A stretch of DNA of 64,000 bases from Nitrososphaeria archaeon (GTDB lineage Archaea; Thermoproteota; Nitrososphaeria; Nitrososphaerales; JAAOZN01), in contig JARVJZ010000004.1 of the NCBI GenBank assembly GCA_029775855.1, positions 68,901 to 132,900 on the forward strand. Reading direction: 5' to 3'. The translations under genes and the position numbers were made by a program. Within the stretch, counting starts at the first letter, position 1. Every line of letters begins with the position of its first letter. The notes beneath the pieces are model-generated. The model had not been told where the DNA came from, searched no databases, and saw nothing but the letters and a program-made list of their open reading frames with translations. Shown in pieces: positions 34,310 through 43,949 of the stretch.

Positions 34310-35318
34310 ATGCTGGCGTCTTCACGGGCTTCTCAGGAAGGATCCCTTTTTGCCTAAACATCAATATGGCGAGCATCAGTATGCCAACAATTATGTAGCG
34401 CAGATAGTTTAATTCCGCTATACCACCGAAGGTTTGGAGCTGTATTGCAAGTATCTGTGTGCCTCTGTCTATGGCTGTCATTATTGCCGCACCTAATAGC
34501 ACCCCTCTATTATTGGCTATACCGCCTAAAACGACCATAACCCAAACATCAAAAGTTCTTATAGGGATAAAGTCATCAGGATTCACATAGCCACTGTAGT
34601 AAGCATATAAAACACCAGCCAACCCAGCCAAAGCTGAGCCTAAGATAAGCACTTGCCCACGCACCTTCACAAGGTCTTTACCTAGACTCGTTGCAGCAAT
34701 CTGGTCGTCACGCATCGACTTAAGCAGCCTACCAAAAGGGGAGTTAACTAGCTTGTTGATGTAGATATAGACTCCTAAAGCAATCACAAGTATCAAAACC
34801 ATATATGCTAAGGAGACTTGATCAGCATCACCAAGCCATCTAAAAGGATTTGGGATTAACACTCCGTTGTAGCCATTAACGATAGGAGGGTAGCTTCTTA
34901 CAACAACCCGAAGTATTTCACCAGTAACCAACAGAACCATAGCTAAGAACCACTCCTCCCTAATCCTAATAGCCGGATAAGAGACAAGGTAGCCAAAAGC
35001 CCCCGAGATCAAAGCAGCTAATAAAAGCGCAATCAGAAATGTCAATAGGGCAGCATAAGGATTACTTTGTGTTATAGCAACCCTCTGCATCGTCCCCTCT
35101 GGGCTGAAAGGATCAAGTGGTGCTATACCTGCGATAAGAGGCATAAGGCGTGAAGCCACAACACCGGCTACAAAGGCGCCAGTCGCGTAAAAGGCAACCT
35201 TACCGAAGTTAGGCTGACCACCAAAACCGTATTCAAGATTAAGGCTAAGCGAGAGTATAGAGAAGATGCCAAAATAGCTTAAGAACGACACAGCAGCAGA
35301 GAATATCGGATCAGGCAA
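34287..35318 (-). CDS. livM: Branched-chain amino acid-type ABC transporter permease LivM (system 1)
   Basis: A 343-residue permease with about nine hydrophobic helices. The LivM signature NLEYGFGGQPNFGKVAFYATGAFVAGV is at the N-terminus, and GRLLKSMRDDQIAATSLGKDLVKVRGQVLILGSALAGLAGVLYA is the cytoplasmic coupling loop. The C-terminus ends in a charged tail KPVKTPAYEVVKVE. It pairs with LivH, 4 nt upstream. Confidence 0.93.
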   Translation of the reverse strand: MPDPIFSAAVSFLSYFGIFSILSLSLNLEYGFGGQPNFGKVAFYATGAFVAGVVASRLMPLIAGIAPLDPFSPEGTMQRVAITQSNPYAALLTFLIALLLAALISGAFGYLVSYPAIRIREEWFLAMVLLVTGEILRVVVRSYPPIVNGYNGVLIPNPFRWLGDADQVSLAYMVLILVIALGVYIYINKLVNSPFGRLLKSMRDDQIAATSLGKDLVKVRGQVLILGSALAGLAGVLYAYYSGYVNPDDFIPIRTFDVWVMVVLGGIANNRGVLLGAAIMTAIDRGTQILAIQLQTFGGIAELNYLRYIIVGILMLAILMFRQKGILPEKPVKTPAYEVVKVE

Positions 35319-35322
35319 CGCA

Positions 35323-36258
35323 TCAAACCTCCACTCTACTAGGAACTCTAGAAACTATTCTTGTTTTAGATAGAAGCCCTACAAGCCCCTTCGGTCTCAC
35401 CAGCAGCACCAATATGATTATTGCAAAAGGTATTACAGGTTTATAGGTGAACTCGACACCAAAGCTTCTATTCAAAACATCCATAACAAGGTTCTCAGAC
35501 AACCCGACTATGAAGCCTCCAGCTATGGTGCCTGAAAAACTGGTTAATCCGCCGAGAACCACAGCAGCGAAGACCGATAAGAGCGCGAACCAGCCAACAT
35601 AGGGGCTTGCGTAATATAAGATAGCCCAAAGCGCACCAGCAACACCAGCCAACCCACCGGCCAAAAGCCAAGATATGTCTTGAATCTTACCAACATTAAT
35701 ACCAGTAATCTGAGCCAAAGTGATATTATTAGCTACTGAACGCATCATCTTACCAATCTTCGTTCTACTCAAAAGTAGATGTAGGAGAAGAACAAGAATA
35801 AACGCAGTGGGCAAAGACCAGAGGAAAACATTAAGAATCACTGTTGTGCCGATTAGTCCAACAACTTGCTGAGGTATCAGAGGACGCACCTGCAGATACC
35901 CTGTAGGACTAGCCCAAAGCAATATAATGTATCGTAGAACTAAACCTAGGGCAAAAGAAGCCAAAACAAGCGTATACATCGTAGCACCCCGATTAGAGAG
36001 AGGTCTATACACTACACGATGGCAACTAAACGCTACTAAAGCTGTTATAACAAAGGCTAAGATCAACGCAAAAGATATGTCGCTGCTAATTAAGCTTGAC
36101 AAAACAGCCACATAAGCACCTATAGTTATGAGCTCAGCATGCGCAAAGTTAGGCAGCCTAACAACACCAAGAGTAAGAGTTAAACCGAGTGCCATAAGGG
36201 TATATATGCTTCCTATTAAGATTGAACGAAGCACGGAGCCAAGTAGCCAGTCGAACAA
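35323..36258 (-). CDS. livH: Branched-chain amino acid-type ABC transporter permease LivH (system 1)
   Basis: A 311-residue permease with about eight helices. LivH motifs are ALGLTLTLGVVRLPNFAHAELITIGAYVAV near the N-terminus, the coupling loop SRTKIGKMMRSVANNITLAQITGINVGKIQDISWLLAGGLAGVAGALWAI, and AAVVLGGLTSFSGTIAGGFIVGLSENLV. It is the first gene of the minus-strand transporter operon, divergent from the binding-protein gene across a 126-nt promoter region. Confidence 0.93.
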   Translation of the reverse strand: MFDWLLGSVLRSILIGSIYTLMALGLTLTLGVVRLPNFAHAELITIGAYVAVLSSLISSDISFALILAFVITALVAFSCHRVVYRPLSNRGATMYTLVLASFALGLVLRYIILLWASPTGYLQVRPLIPQQVVGLIGTTVILNVFLWSLPTAFILVLLLHLLLSRTKIGKMMRSVANNITLAQITGINVGKIQDISWLLAGGLAGVAGALWAILYYASPYVGWFALLSVFAAVVLGGLTSFSGTIAGGFIVGLSENLVMDVLNRSFGVEFTYKPVIPFAIIILVLLVRPKGLVGLLSKTRIVSRVPSRVEV

Positions 36259-36330
36259 CGGATACCAACAGCCTTCTAGTGCGTTGTATATTTTAATATT
36301 GCTTAGAGCTCTCTCATAGAGAATTCATAA

Positions 36331-36352
36331 TTTATATAGATAAAGATATATG
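36331..36352 (+). promoter_or_regulatory. TATA element of livK (system 1) in the divergent promoter region
   Basis: TTTATATA at 36331-36338, with a second AT-rich run to 36352, lies about 50 nt before ATG 36385. A start site about 25 nt after it would leave a short leader containing GTGAAGAG, a weak ribosome-binding site. It is within the 126 nt shared with livH. Confidence 0.4.
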
Positions 36353-36384
36353 CGACTTAACACACACTCATGAAGTGAAGAGTT

Positions 36385-37884
36385 ATGGTGAACAAAAAAA
36401 GATCTGGAGTAAGCACGGGTGTTGCAGCTGGACTTGCGGTGGTTCTTCTCATTATAGGCGTCGTGGGAGGATACTTCGCAGGCTCAGCTGTTCCACCAGT
36501 AACGAGCACCGTAACATCTATAAGAACCTCAACAGTCACTCAACCCACTACAGTCGTATCTACAACAACTGTAGCAGCCGGCACAGTCACTACAACAGTC
36601 ACCGCGGGCACAGCAACAACCACCGTCACACAACCCACAACCATCACACACACTGCAACCGCAACAGTGACAACAACCGCAACAGCAACACAACCACCAA
36701 CTACAATCACAACAACAGTAACAGCACCAGCTGCAGCGAGAACCTATGTAATAGGTGTACCATTACCTTTCAGCGGCCCGCTAGCGAGCTATGGGAAATC
36801 ATTTGCAGACGCTATAGCGATGGCAGTAGATGAGATCAACGCAATGCTGCAGAGTGCAGGCTCAGCTACAAGATTTGAGGTAGCGACAGCAGACACGGAA
36901 ACAACAGCAGCTGGCGCGTTAAAGGCGATGCAGAACCTCTATCAGACAAAAGCTATACAGGTATCTGTAGGTCCTCTTACTACAAGTGAAGTAATGGGTG
37001 TCAAGCAGTTTGTCGACCAAAACAAGATTGTTGTAATAGCGCCAGCGTCAACAGGCCTTGCGGCAGCAATACCTGATGACTACATCTTTAGAGTCGTAGA
37101 TCCTCCTGACAACTTCCAAGGCGCAGCGCTAGCGCAATATGTCAAGTCAAGAGGTATAACAAATGTTATAGTAGCCTACCGAGATGACACATTTGGACAA
37201 GGGATGTGGAACATATTTACAAAGCGCTTCACAGCTTTAGGCGGCAAGACAACACCCCTTAAATTCGCACCAGACCAACCCGACTACTCGAGTGAAGTGG
37301 CCAAGCTAACAACACTCGTAGCAGAAGCTAAAGCCTCAGGCCCTACGGGTGTTTTATGGGTCGCATGGGAAGGCGAAGCCCTTAAATGGTTACCTCTACT
37401 ACAAGGCAACCCTGTTCTAAGTTCGGTAGAATGGTTCGGAATCGACAACTTAAAGTCACCCAACCTACTACCACCAAAGGTTTCAAATGAGATAGGTGAC
37501 TTCCTTGTGAAGACGAAGTTTACCGTCACATCATTCTATACACCTGGAAACCCACTAACACCATCCTTCAAAGAAAACTTCGTCAAGAAGTATGGCAGAG
37601 AACCTCTACCTTACTCTGATGGAGCATATGACGCAGCATACATAGCAGCTTGGTCCATATTGATTGCAGGTAAATACGACGGAGAGGCGATAAAGAAGGT
37701 GGTCCCAACTGTAGCAAGCCGCTTCATAGGAGTTACCGTTCAGACATACTTAGATGAGAACGGTGATCAGGCTATCGCCTACTTTGGACTATATAGGCCA
37801 GAGGTTGTTCAAGGAGCCTATTCCTGGGTGGGTGTGGGTTACTACGACGGCTCAACCGATAAGGTGGTAATCGAAAAGCCTTAG
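36385..37884 (+). CDS. livK: Branched-chain amino acid-type substrate-binding protein LivK (system 1), Thr-rich stalk
   Basis: A 499-residue periplasmic-binding-fold protein. A basic start (MVNKKRSGVSTG) and one hydrophobic helix (VAAGLAVVLLIIGVVGGYFAG) form an uncleaved or lipid-type anchor. Residues ~38-115 are almost pure Thr/Val/Ala (TTTVTAGTATTTV-like repeats), a likely O-glycosylated stalk as in many archaeal binding proteins. The ligand-binding part starts at TYVIGVPLPFSGPLASYGKSF and keeps the ANF-receptor-like motifs (VGPLTTSEVMGVKQFV, IVVIAPASTGLAAAIPDDYIFRVVDPPD). It is divergent from livHMGF. The ligand is unknown. A hairpin plus T-run follows the stop. Confidence 0.92.
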   Translation: MVNKKRSGVSTGVAAGLAVVLLIIGVVGGYFAGSAVPPVTSTVTSIRTSTVTQPTTVVSTTTVAAGTVTTTVTAGTATTTVTQPTTITHTATATVTTTATATQPPTTITTTVTAPAAARTYVIGVPLPFSGPLASYGKSFADAIAMAVDEINAMLQSAGSATRFEVATADTETTAAGALKAMQNLYQTKAIQVSVGPLTTSEVMGVKQFVDQNKIVVIAPASTGLAAAIPDDYIFRVVDPPDNFQGAALAQYVKSRGITNVIVAYRDDTFGQGMWNIFTKRFTALGGKTTPLKFAPDQPDYSSEVAKLTTLVAEAKASGPTGVLWVAWEGEALKWLPLLQGNPVLSSVEWFGIDNLKSPNLLPPKVSNEIGDFLVKTKFTVTSFYTPGNPLTPSFKENFVKKYGREPLPYSDGAYDAAYIAAWSILIAGKYDGEAIKKVVPTVASRFIGVTVQTYLDENGDQAIAYFGLYRPEVVQGAYSWVGVGYYDGSTDKVVIEKP

Positions 37885-37887
37885 TTA

Positions 37888-37920
37888 TGGTGGTTTCTCC
37901 CACCACATCTTATTTTTATT
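37888..37920 (+). terminator. Hairpin and T-rich terminator after livK
   Basis: Perfect 6-bp arms TGGTGG (37888-37893) and CCACCA (37900-37905) with a 6-nt loop are followed by CATCTTATTTTTATT. This lies 4 nt after the livK stop. Archaeal termination depends mainly on the T tract; the hairpin may be incidental or stabilising. Confidence 0.5.
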
Positions 37921-38111
37921 AGCTTATATATCAAAATTTTGGAGGAATCGCAAAAATTAGCAGACGAATTATATATCACCGAATACTACAAAACAAATCT
38001 ATCAAGAATTATTGAGGTTTTTGGTAATTAAATTAATTCTTCAAGTCAAATTCTCAGATATGTATCGAAAATTTTTAAAGAGACTTTAGGTGCAGTTATA
38101 CACGATGGGAA

Positions 38112-39296
38112 TTGAATAAGTGGATCTATCCGCCAATCGGCTTCGTCATAAACATAGCCTTAGGCACCATTTACAGCTGGAGCGTATTTAGAGTACCTTT
38201 AGAAAAAATCTTTAGCTGGTCAAGTGTTGAGTCGAGCTTACCTTTTACCGTCTTTCTGGCTTTATTTGGGCTTACTATGCCTTTTGGTGGAAGAGCGATG
38301 TCCACTATTGGTCCAAGGAAGACCGCGCTCTTAGGTTCGATCTTGGTTGGTTTAGGTTGGGTGCTTGCTGGGTTTGCTGGTCAGGTTTCTTGGCCTCTCC
38401 CATACATGCTCATTGCTTACGGTGTGGTTGGCGGTATCGGCGTTGGCTTAGTCTACGGTGTTCCTATAGCTGTGTCGAGTAGATGGATACCTGAGCGTAA
38501 GGGGTTAGCCACAGGCATCACAATACTAGGCTTCGGTCTCTCTCCGCTAATCACAGCAGTAACATCAGCAGCCATGATTCAACTCTATGGTGTCCTTCAA
38601 ACCTTCCTCTACCTAGGAGTAATATTCGCCGTAATCTTGATCCTACTCTCTCTACCGCTTAAATTCCCACCAGCACAGACACCATCAACAACTACAGCTT
38701 CAGCTGCTAAAGGCATAGACATACAGCCTAGACAAATGGTTAAGACTAGACTATTCGCGGGACTCTGGCTCTCATATGTGCTTGGAACCACAGGAGGCTT
38801 TATAGCGATCTCTTTAGCGGCAAAATATGGGCAAGAGGTCTTAAAGCTCGAGCCAGCTATAGCAGCTGTTGCCACAGCCGTCTTCGCCATCTTCAACGGT
38901 GTTGGCAGACCATCTTTTGGATATCTATGCGACAAGATAGGCCCATATAATTCTGCTTGGATCTCCTTCATAATCATCCTCGCATCAGCCCTAGTCGCTA
39001 GCAGCGGCGCCACGCTACCCATTTACTTCGCAACCTTTGCACTACTCTGGTTCACATTCGGAGGCTGGCTAGCTATCGCCCCAGCTGCTACATCAACATA
39101 CTTCGGTGTTAAGAACATAGGTGCGAACTACGGCATCGTCTTCACAGCTTATGGTGTTGGTGCTATAGTTGGTCCCCAAGTTGCTTCATACCTCTACACA
39201 ACAACAGGCTCATACATCCTAGTCTTCACAACGACAGCTGTGCTCGCGGTTATTGGGTTAATTGTGGCGCTAACTACTTTAAAGCGTGGCAGCTAA
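38112..39296 (+). CDS. MFS transporter, oxalate/formate antiporter (OFA) family
   Basis: A 394-residue major facilitator with about twelve helices. The N-terminal WIYPPIGFVINIALGTIYSWSVFRVPLE is the hallmark of the OFA family, and GGRAMSTIGPRKTALLGSILVGLGW is the MFS loop motif after helix 2. A linker between helices 6 and 7 (PPAQTPSTTTASAAKG) splits the two halves. The family exchanges small carboxylates (oxalate, formate, lactate and others); the substrate cannot be read here. The start is TTG 38112, behind GATGGGA. An ATG at 38105 hits a stop after four codons. Confidence 0.85.
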   Translation: MNKWIYPPIGFVINIALGTIYSWSVFRVPLEKIFSWSSVESSLPFTVFLALFGLTMPFGGRAMSTIGPRKTALLGSILVGLGWVLAGFAGQVSWPLPYMLIAYGVVGGIGVGLVYGVPIAVSSRWIPERKGLATGITILGFGLSPLITAVTSAAMIQLYGVLQTFLYLGVIFAVILILLSLPLKFPPAQTPSTTTASAAKGIDIQPRQMVKTRLFAGLWLSYVLGTTGGFIAISLAAKYGQEVLKLEPAIAAVATAVFAIFNGVGRPSFGYLCDKIGPYNSAWISFIIILASALVASSGATLPIYFATFALLWFTFGGWLAIAPAATSTYFGVKNIGANYGIVFTAYGVGAIVGPQVASYLYTTTGSYILVFTTTAVLAVIGLIVALTTLKRGS

Positions 39297-39301
39297 GCAG
39301 C

Positions 39302-39703
39302 CTACAACATAATAGTTTTGTTTATGTAATGCTCAACAAGGTAGAGGGTGTGCTGATTTCTAGGTGAGCCTTCAACTCTAAGCTTAAAATCATCATACAC
39401 CTTGAGGATTGCTTCTTCAGACTGTGAGCATCGGTGTGTCAGAGCTCCTCCGGCTTGGACTTGGGTTAAAGACCACTCTATTTTATCTTGGTCTCTGCAT
39501 ATTAGAATCGCCCATCTGAAGCCTCTTTTAGCTTCTGTGAAGCCCAATTCTCTCGGCGCTTCAGTTTCACCCCAGCGTTTCTCCTCGCAGAAGATCTCCT
39601 TACATAGGTTGCACATCCAAACATCAACAGCACCTATAGCCCTTCTGCTATGCATAAGGTTGACTGCCCCCATATAGAGCACTTCATGCTTACAGTTCGT
39701 CAT
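39302..39703 (-). CDS. Small Cys/His-containing protein, unknown
   Basis: A 133-residue soluble protein. CKHE near the start and VWMCNLCKEIFCEEKRW (C-x2-C-x4-C) suggest a zinc site. The middle reads GFTEAKRGFRWAILICRDQDKIEWSLTQVQAGGAL, and the end is helical. The family is not recognised. It begins 9 nt after the stop of the TrmB gene on the same strand, so the two are probably co-transcribed, and it converges with the OFA transporter (5-nt gap). Confidence 0.6.
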   Translation of the reverse strand: MTNCKHEVLYMGAVNLMHSRRAIGAVDVWMCNLCKEIFCEEKRWGETEAPRELGFTEAKRGFRWAILICRDQDKIEWSLTQVQAGGALTHRCSQSEEAILKVYDDFKLRVEGSPRNQHTLYLVEHYINKTIML

Positions 39704-39712
39704 ATAGCCACC

Positions 39713-40492
39713 TTACCTAACATGCTCTTCTAGTGTAGTTGAGTCTGACCACAGGTAGTCGAAGTAGTTTTTCGCGAACTTCGCTAATCCGCTGTGATCT
39801 GACCATATGGCTAAATGTGACTCATTCTCTCCGCTTGCTCCAAGTATAAGTATAACTTGAGTAGCATCAGCTATTACTCCACCGCCAAACATCTGATCTC
39901 TTACTCTCACTTCGCCTAGTTTCGCCAAGGTTTGTAATATGTTTTGGCTTATGTTTGATGATAGAAGCACACGTACCTTAACATTTGAACCAAGCCTTGC
40001 AAATGTTGGTGTGATTAGGTTGGCTAATTTTGGTGATATGGATGGTATGGCTATGTTGAGCTCCTTTCTACAGGAGGATATGGTTTCTTTAACTTTACTT
40101 AGAATGTTATATTCTCCTCTTATGATCCAGATTTCAGGCCTCTCTCTTACATCCCTCTTCTCATATATTGGTGTGAGCTCCTCTATAACTCTACTTTCGT
40201 TTTCAGCCATCTCCTTCTCCAACCTCATCTTAGTAATCTCGACGCAGGTCGCGGGCGGCTTGGGGTAGAATCTACTCGGCCTAGAGCGCTCCACCTCAAC
40301 CCAACCCTTCTCCTCCAAGCTGTTCAGAACCTCGTAGATCTTCGAATATGGCACACCAGAGTTCCTGCTAAGGTCTGATGCTGTCTGCTCACCGTATTCA
40401 ATCAAAGTTGTGTAGGCCTTTATCTCATACTCAGTCAACCCAAGACCCTCCAACGCTTTTCGAGCACGCTCACTAATAGGCAGCAGAACCAC
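39713..40492 (-). CDS. TrmB-family transcriptional regulator
   Basis: A 259-residue protein. Residues ~13-80 form the TrmB winged helix (LGLTEYEIKAYTTLIEYGEQTASDLSRNSGVPYSKIYEVLNSLEEKGWVEV). The C-terminal half is the TrmB sensor-like domain (IWIIRGEYNILSKVKETISSCRKELNIAIPSISPKL, then GGGVIADATQVILILG). TrmB proteins regulate sugar and energy metabolism in archaea, often neighbouring transport genes. Its target here may be the OFA transporter or an unlinked operon. The start is at 40492 in front of a TATA-like region. Confidence 0.85.
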   Translation of the reverse strand: MVLLPISERARKALEGLGLTEYEIKAYTTLIEYGEQTASDLSRNSGVPYSKIYEVLNSLEEKGWVEVERSRPSRFYPKPPATCVEITKMRLEKEMAENESRVIEELTPIYEKRDVRERPEIWIIRGEYNILSKVKETISSCRKELNIAIPSISPKLANLITPTFARLGSNVKVRVLLSSNISQNILQTLAKLGEVRVRDQMFGGGVIADATQVILILGASGENESHLAIWSDHSGLAKFAKNYFDYLWSDSTTLEEHVR

Positions 40493-40579
40493 CTTCTACT
40501 ATTACGTATCCTTGCAACCCTTATTAACCTTCTACCCAAAGATAAATGGTATCTAAGATTCTATGCTGAGTGATTAGGC

Positions 40580-41674
40580 TTAGAATAGAGATTGAGTAAC
40601 AGTCCTAGCTATCCTTGCTATTTGATAACGTTGCTTATCACCAGGCTCTTTGGAAGTTGCTAAGGATGCTTCAAGCCTCGAAGCTCTAAGCATTAACTCT
40701 AACTTTTCAGATTCACGACCTTCTTGGATAGCTAGATATAGTAGTTTAACAAATTCTATTGCGTCATCAGCTTCGGTGCGTCTGATCTGTGTAGCTTTGC
40801 TTAGAGCAGCTCTTAATAATCTCTCCACAGAGTCTTCTTTATCTTTAAGTTTAGATAACGCTTTACCGCATCTAAGCCAGAGATCGGTCAAGTGAACCGT
40901 GACCGCTGAGATGGGCTTCATAGACTGACCAGGCTCTTCCACATCTATTACGAGTAGGTCTTCTGCTGAAGATGGTGGAAGCTTTAAGGCAAACCAGAGT
41001 ATCAGAGCCTCCTCTGGATTTAATCCTGGGATGGATGATACGTGGTCTCTGAGGTTAATGTATAGATCGTATTTTGAAACCTTTAGGTTAATAGGGAAGA
41101 TTAATGTAGTGAGCAATGAGCGAGCAATTCTTCTAGCCATATGTCTAGCTGCTAAGTATCCCGCTATGCAAATCATTGTTTGATGTATGTTAAGCTTAAA
41201 ATCAAATTTGTATTTGCTGTCGAAGAATGGTGCTCTAGTCAGAGCGTACAGATCTAGCAGAAAGACTTGGAATGGGATGAAATCTCCGTCTTCCCTAAAT
41301 GGGAATAAAGATTGAAAAATCTGCTGATGATATGAATTTAGGCTTTTTGAGTATTTCTCTAACGCTTCTAAGATAGACGCATTTGGTGGTAGAGATAAAG
41401 ATTTAAGTAAATTCGGCAAAAGTTTCTTTCTTTCGTTGTTTGTCACTGGGAATTCGCTACGAAAGCCTTTCTGATTATAGTTTTGGGATAATTCTATGGC
41501 TTTTTTAAATGCATCTTGCAAAACTGGTCTTATGTCCGGGCCTACAGCTTCCAGCTCCACACCACGGTCTATAAATGTTAATCGAGCTGCATCATAATCA
41601 ATTAACTTAAGGAATGCGAAGTAAAGGTGTCTCAGATAGGGTAAGCTGGGGAGACCTAATTTAATCTTCTTCAA
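40580..41674 (-). CDS. cas8a2: Type I-A CRISPR Cas8a2 (Csa4-like) large subunit
   Basis: A 364-residue protein at the end of a type I-A cas operon, in the position held by csa4/cas8a2 in Sulfolobales and other archaea. It has no strong sequence motif. The helical C-terminal part and length match Csa4 (~350 residues). Cas8a2 recognises the protospacer-adjacent motif and holds the Cascade together. The assignment rests on order (csa5-cas7-cas5-cas3'-cas3''-cas8a2) more than on sequence. It overlaps cas3'' by 14 nt. Confidence 0.7.
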   Translation of the reverse strand: MKKIKLGLPSLPYLRHLYFAFLKLIDYDAARLTFIDRGVELEAVGPDIRPVLQDAFKKAIELSQNYNQKGFRSEFPVTNNERKKLLPNLLKSLSLPPNASILEALEKYSKSLNSYHQQIFQSLFPFREDGDFIPFQVFLLDLYALTRAPFFDSKYKFDFKLNIHQTMICIAGYLAARHMARRIARSLLTTLIFPINLKVSKYDLYINLRDHVSSIPGLNPEEALILWFALKLPPSSAEDLLVIDVEEPGQSMKPISAVTVHLTDLWLRCGKALSKLKDKEDSVERLLRAALSKATQIRRTEADDAIEFVKLLYLAIQEGRESEKLELMLRASRLEASLATSKEPGDKQRYQIARIARTVTQSLF

Positions 41675-42341
41675 GGCTTATCAACTCTTCCACAAACCAT
41701 CGCCTATCAGCTGCTAAATCACCGCCTCTAGCTTTGTAAGCATCTAGGTTATCGCCAACAGAGAGTGGTGTAAGAAGCAACATGTAGAGTTTAAGCCCTT
41801 CCGCCTCCTTATTATTCTTAGAAATTTTATCGTTGATAGCGCAGCGCAGCGTCTCAAAATCACTATATGAAACGCAAATATCTACAGTAAGGTTAAAGTG
41901 TTTACAGATGAACTCCTTGACAGCATCACCATACATGTTGAAGCGCCAGGTTGTGATGAGTTTTGTAGGCGTTTGGCTCAGCCAGTCTCTAATAGCGCAC
42001 ATATGTTGAAGTACTACCATAAACACGATATCTTTGACCGCTGCTAGACGCAAAGCCTCACATATTCTAGAACTTATGACTGCAGATGGAATTTCGTGGA
42101 GATGGAAACTTAAGGGCAAATAGTTCTTTTGGTATCTATCATCAGCCTTTCCAATATCGTGTAGTAGGGATGAGATTCTTACAGCCTCTTCTAACATTTC
42201 ATGATCTATCTCTAACCCATATTTCTTAAATCGCTTGCAAACAACATCTTTGCCCATCTTATCCAAGGTACGTGAAGCTATCTTTTCAGTATTTTCTAGA
42301 TGCTCAAAGAGGTTATGATTAGGGTATGCATATGGAGCCAT
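41661..42341 (-). CDS. cas3'': Cas3'' HD nuclease, type I-A
   Basis: A 226-residue stand-alone HD nuclease. The motif ISSLLHDIGKADDRYQ is the HD metal site, HLHEIPSAVIS supplies a further histidine, and HNLFEHLENTEKIASRTL is the first histidine. It degrades single-stranded target DNA unwound by Cas3'. Separate Cas3' and Cas3'' genes are the rule in type I-A. It starts 1 nt after the helicase stop. Confidence 0.88.
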   Translation of the reverse strand: MAPYAYPNHNLFEHLENTEKIASRTLDKMGKDVVCKRFKKYGLEIDHEMLEEAVRISSLLHDIGKADDRYQKNYLPLSFHLHEIPSAVISSRICEALRLAAVKDIVFMVVLQHMCAIRDWLSQTPTKLITTWRFNMYGDAVKEFICKHFNLTVDICVSYSDFETLRCAINDKISKNNKEAEGLKLYMLLLTPLSVGDNLDAYKARGGDLAADRRWFVEELISLEED

Positions 42342-42342
42342 T

Positions 42343-43935
42343 TTAATTCAACCCTATCAAACTATCGTATGTGTTTGCGTCTATAACTACTCCTCTGTAT
42401 CCTTCTCTCAGTAGATATAGTGCTACTGAGGGCTTCATCATATAAATGGGCATATAATCGGTTTCTCCACTCTTAATATTCTTGAGAACCTTAAGCTTGC
42501 CACTTGTAGAAAGCTTTAAAACCTCTTTCTCACTTAGTGGAACTGCTTCTTTAGGGTTGTAAAAATCTTCCTTGTAGCCACTGATTATACCAGCTGAGTT
42601 TGTGAAACCCTGAAAGTATAGATAAGCATTCTTGGCGTCGATTAAACCAAATATTGGGCGAGAATCAATATTCTTAAGCGCGTCAAACATTTTTTGAGAA
42701 ACCCGAAGAGTACCGACACTGCTAAAAACTCGCTCTATTAACTCCTTACTCTTTACGTAAGTGAGATTATCGCCTTCCTTAAGGTAATTCCACGTTATAT
42801 CGACTAATTCTTTGTCATATGGGTGGTTATCGTCTAGTTTTAGAACCCATATCTCACCTTGGTCTTTATTCCTAGCTACCCTTCCCGCTCTTTGCACTAG
42901 TCTATCGGCTGGGCAGCATTCAGTAATCATCACATCGAAGTTTACATCAACACCAGCTTCTATTACTTGGGTCGCCACTACAAAATAGCTGCTTCTACTC
43001 CTAATATCAGTTAAAAACGACCGTCTTGACTCCGGAAGACGGCCATGCGCCAGAATCAAATCCTCGCGTATGGAATCCTCTTGCTTCAACCTCCTATAAC
43101 ACTCTACAGCTTTATCTACAGTATTAAATATCAACGCAACCTTTAACCCTCTAAACTTCAGCAAGTCTAAGTCGCTCAACGCAGTTAGCCGGTGAATTAA
43201 TCTTTGCTTCCTATTGATCTTCTCGTCAAAGCGTTGATCTTCACCAGGCGTATAAACAATCTTCTCTACACTGAAGTTATATTGGCTCAACTTATTCTCA
43301 ATCAAATCTAATATTGGTTTAGGAAGCGTAGCAGTCATTACGACAACTGAAATACCCGCCTTCAGCATGGATATTATAGCCGCCAAGACAGCGGTGATGC
43401 TCTTCATCTCTTCAGAAACAGACCCTAGACCGCTCAATAGATGAAATTCGTCAAGAACCACAATCGAAGTATAGATCATGGCTCTAGGATGCTCAAAATG
43501 TGCAACATTCCTATCAAAAGCTTTAGCAAGCTCGTAAGCAGGCAGCTTAAAAAAGTTCAAGATGAAGCTATCCAGCGTCGTAACTATACATCTTTTAAAA
43601 AATAGTGGCGAACCTGGGGTAAGCATATACTGTGCAGCAACATTCTTAGTTGCGCTAGCACCTAAGACATTTCCAACACATTCTCTTACCCTCATATATA
43701 GGTCATCTATGATACTCCTCATAGGTAATACGTGTATAACCCTGCTGAAGTATGGGTTACCTTCGATAGCTAATCTGGCTAAAACCGTTGTTGCTGTGGA
43801 CTTTCCATAGCCAGCTGGGAGATCCAGTATATACAACTTGGGTTCGTCGAGTTGTTCAAGGTTTAAAGCAAGTTCCTTAAAGAATTTGCTTAAGTAAAAT
43901 CTGTCTTCAAAACCTAACTTTTTAGTAGTCTCCAA
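42343..43935 (-). CDS. cas3': Cas3' helicase, type I-A
   Basis: A 530-residue SF2 helicase without an HD domain. Walker A is DLPAGYGKSTATTVLA, the DEAD-box variant is VVLDEFHLLSG, motif III is VVMTATLPKPI, and C-terminal motifs include VATQVIEAGVDVNFDVMITE and DRLVQRAGRVARN. It unwinds target DNA in the 3'-5' direction for Cas3''. It is in the operon between cas5 and cas3'', 14 nt after cas5. All catalytic motifs are intact, so the module appears functional. Confidence 0.93.
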   Translation of the reverse strand: METTKKLGFEDRFYLSKFFKELALNLEQLDEPKLYILDLPAGYGKSTATTVLARLAIEGNPYFSRVIHVLPMRSIIDDLYMRVRECVGNVLGASATKNVAAQYMLTPGSPLFFKRCIVTTLDSFILNFFKLPAYELAKAFDRNVAHFEHPRAMIYTSIVVLDEFHLLSGLGSVSEEMKSITAVLAAIISMLKAGISVVVMTATLPKPILDLIENKLSQYNFSVEKIVYTPGEDQRFDEKINRKQRLIHRLTALSDLDLLKFRGLKVALIFNTVDKAVECYRRLKQEDSIREDLILAHGRLPESRRSFLTDIRSRSSYFVVATQVIEAGVDVNFDVMITECCPADRLVQRAGRVARNKDQGEIWVLKLDDNHPYDKELVDITWNYLKEGDNLTYVKSKELIERVFSSVGTLRVSQKMFDALKNIDSRPIFGLIDAKNAYLYFQGFTNSAGIISGYKEDFYNPKEAVPLSEKEVLKLSTSGKLKVLKNIKSGETDYMPIYMMKPSVALYLLREGYRGVVIDANTYDSLIGLN

Positions 43936-43949
43936 GTAGGTTTCGAATA

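Noticed and set aside
36375-36833. Open frame rich in His, Asn and Ser opposite the Thr stalk of livK
   Set aside because: It is a frame shadow of the ACA/ACC repeats in livK, with no ribosome-binding site and a composition not seen in real proteins.
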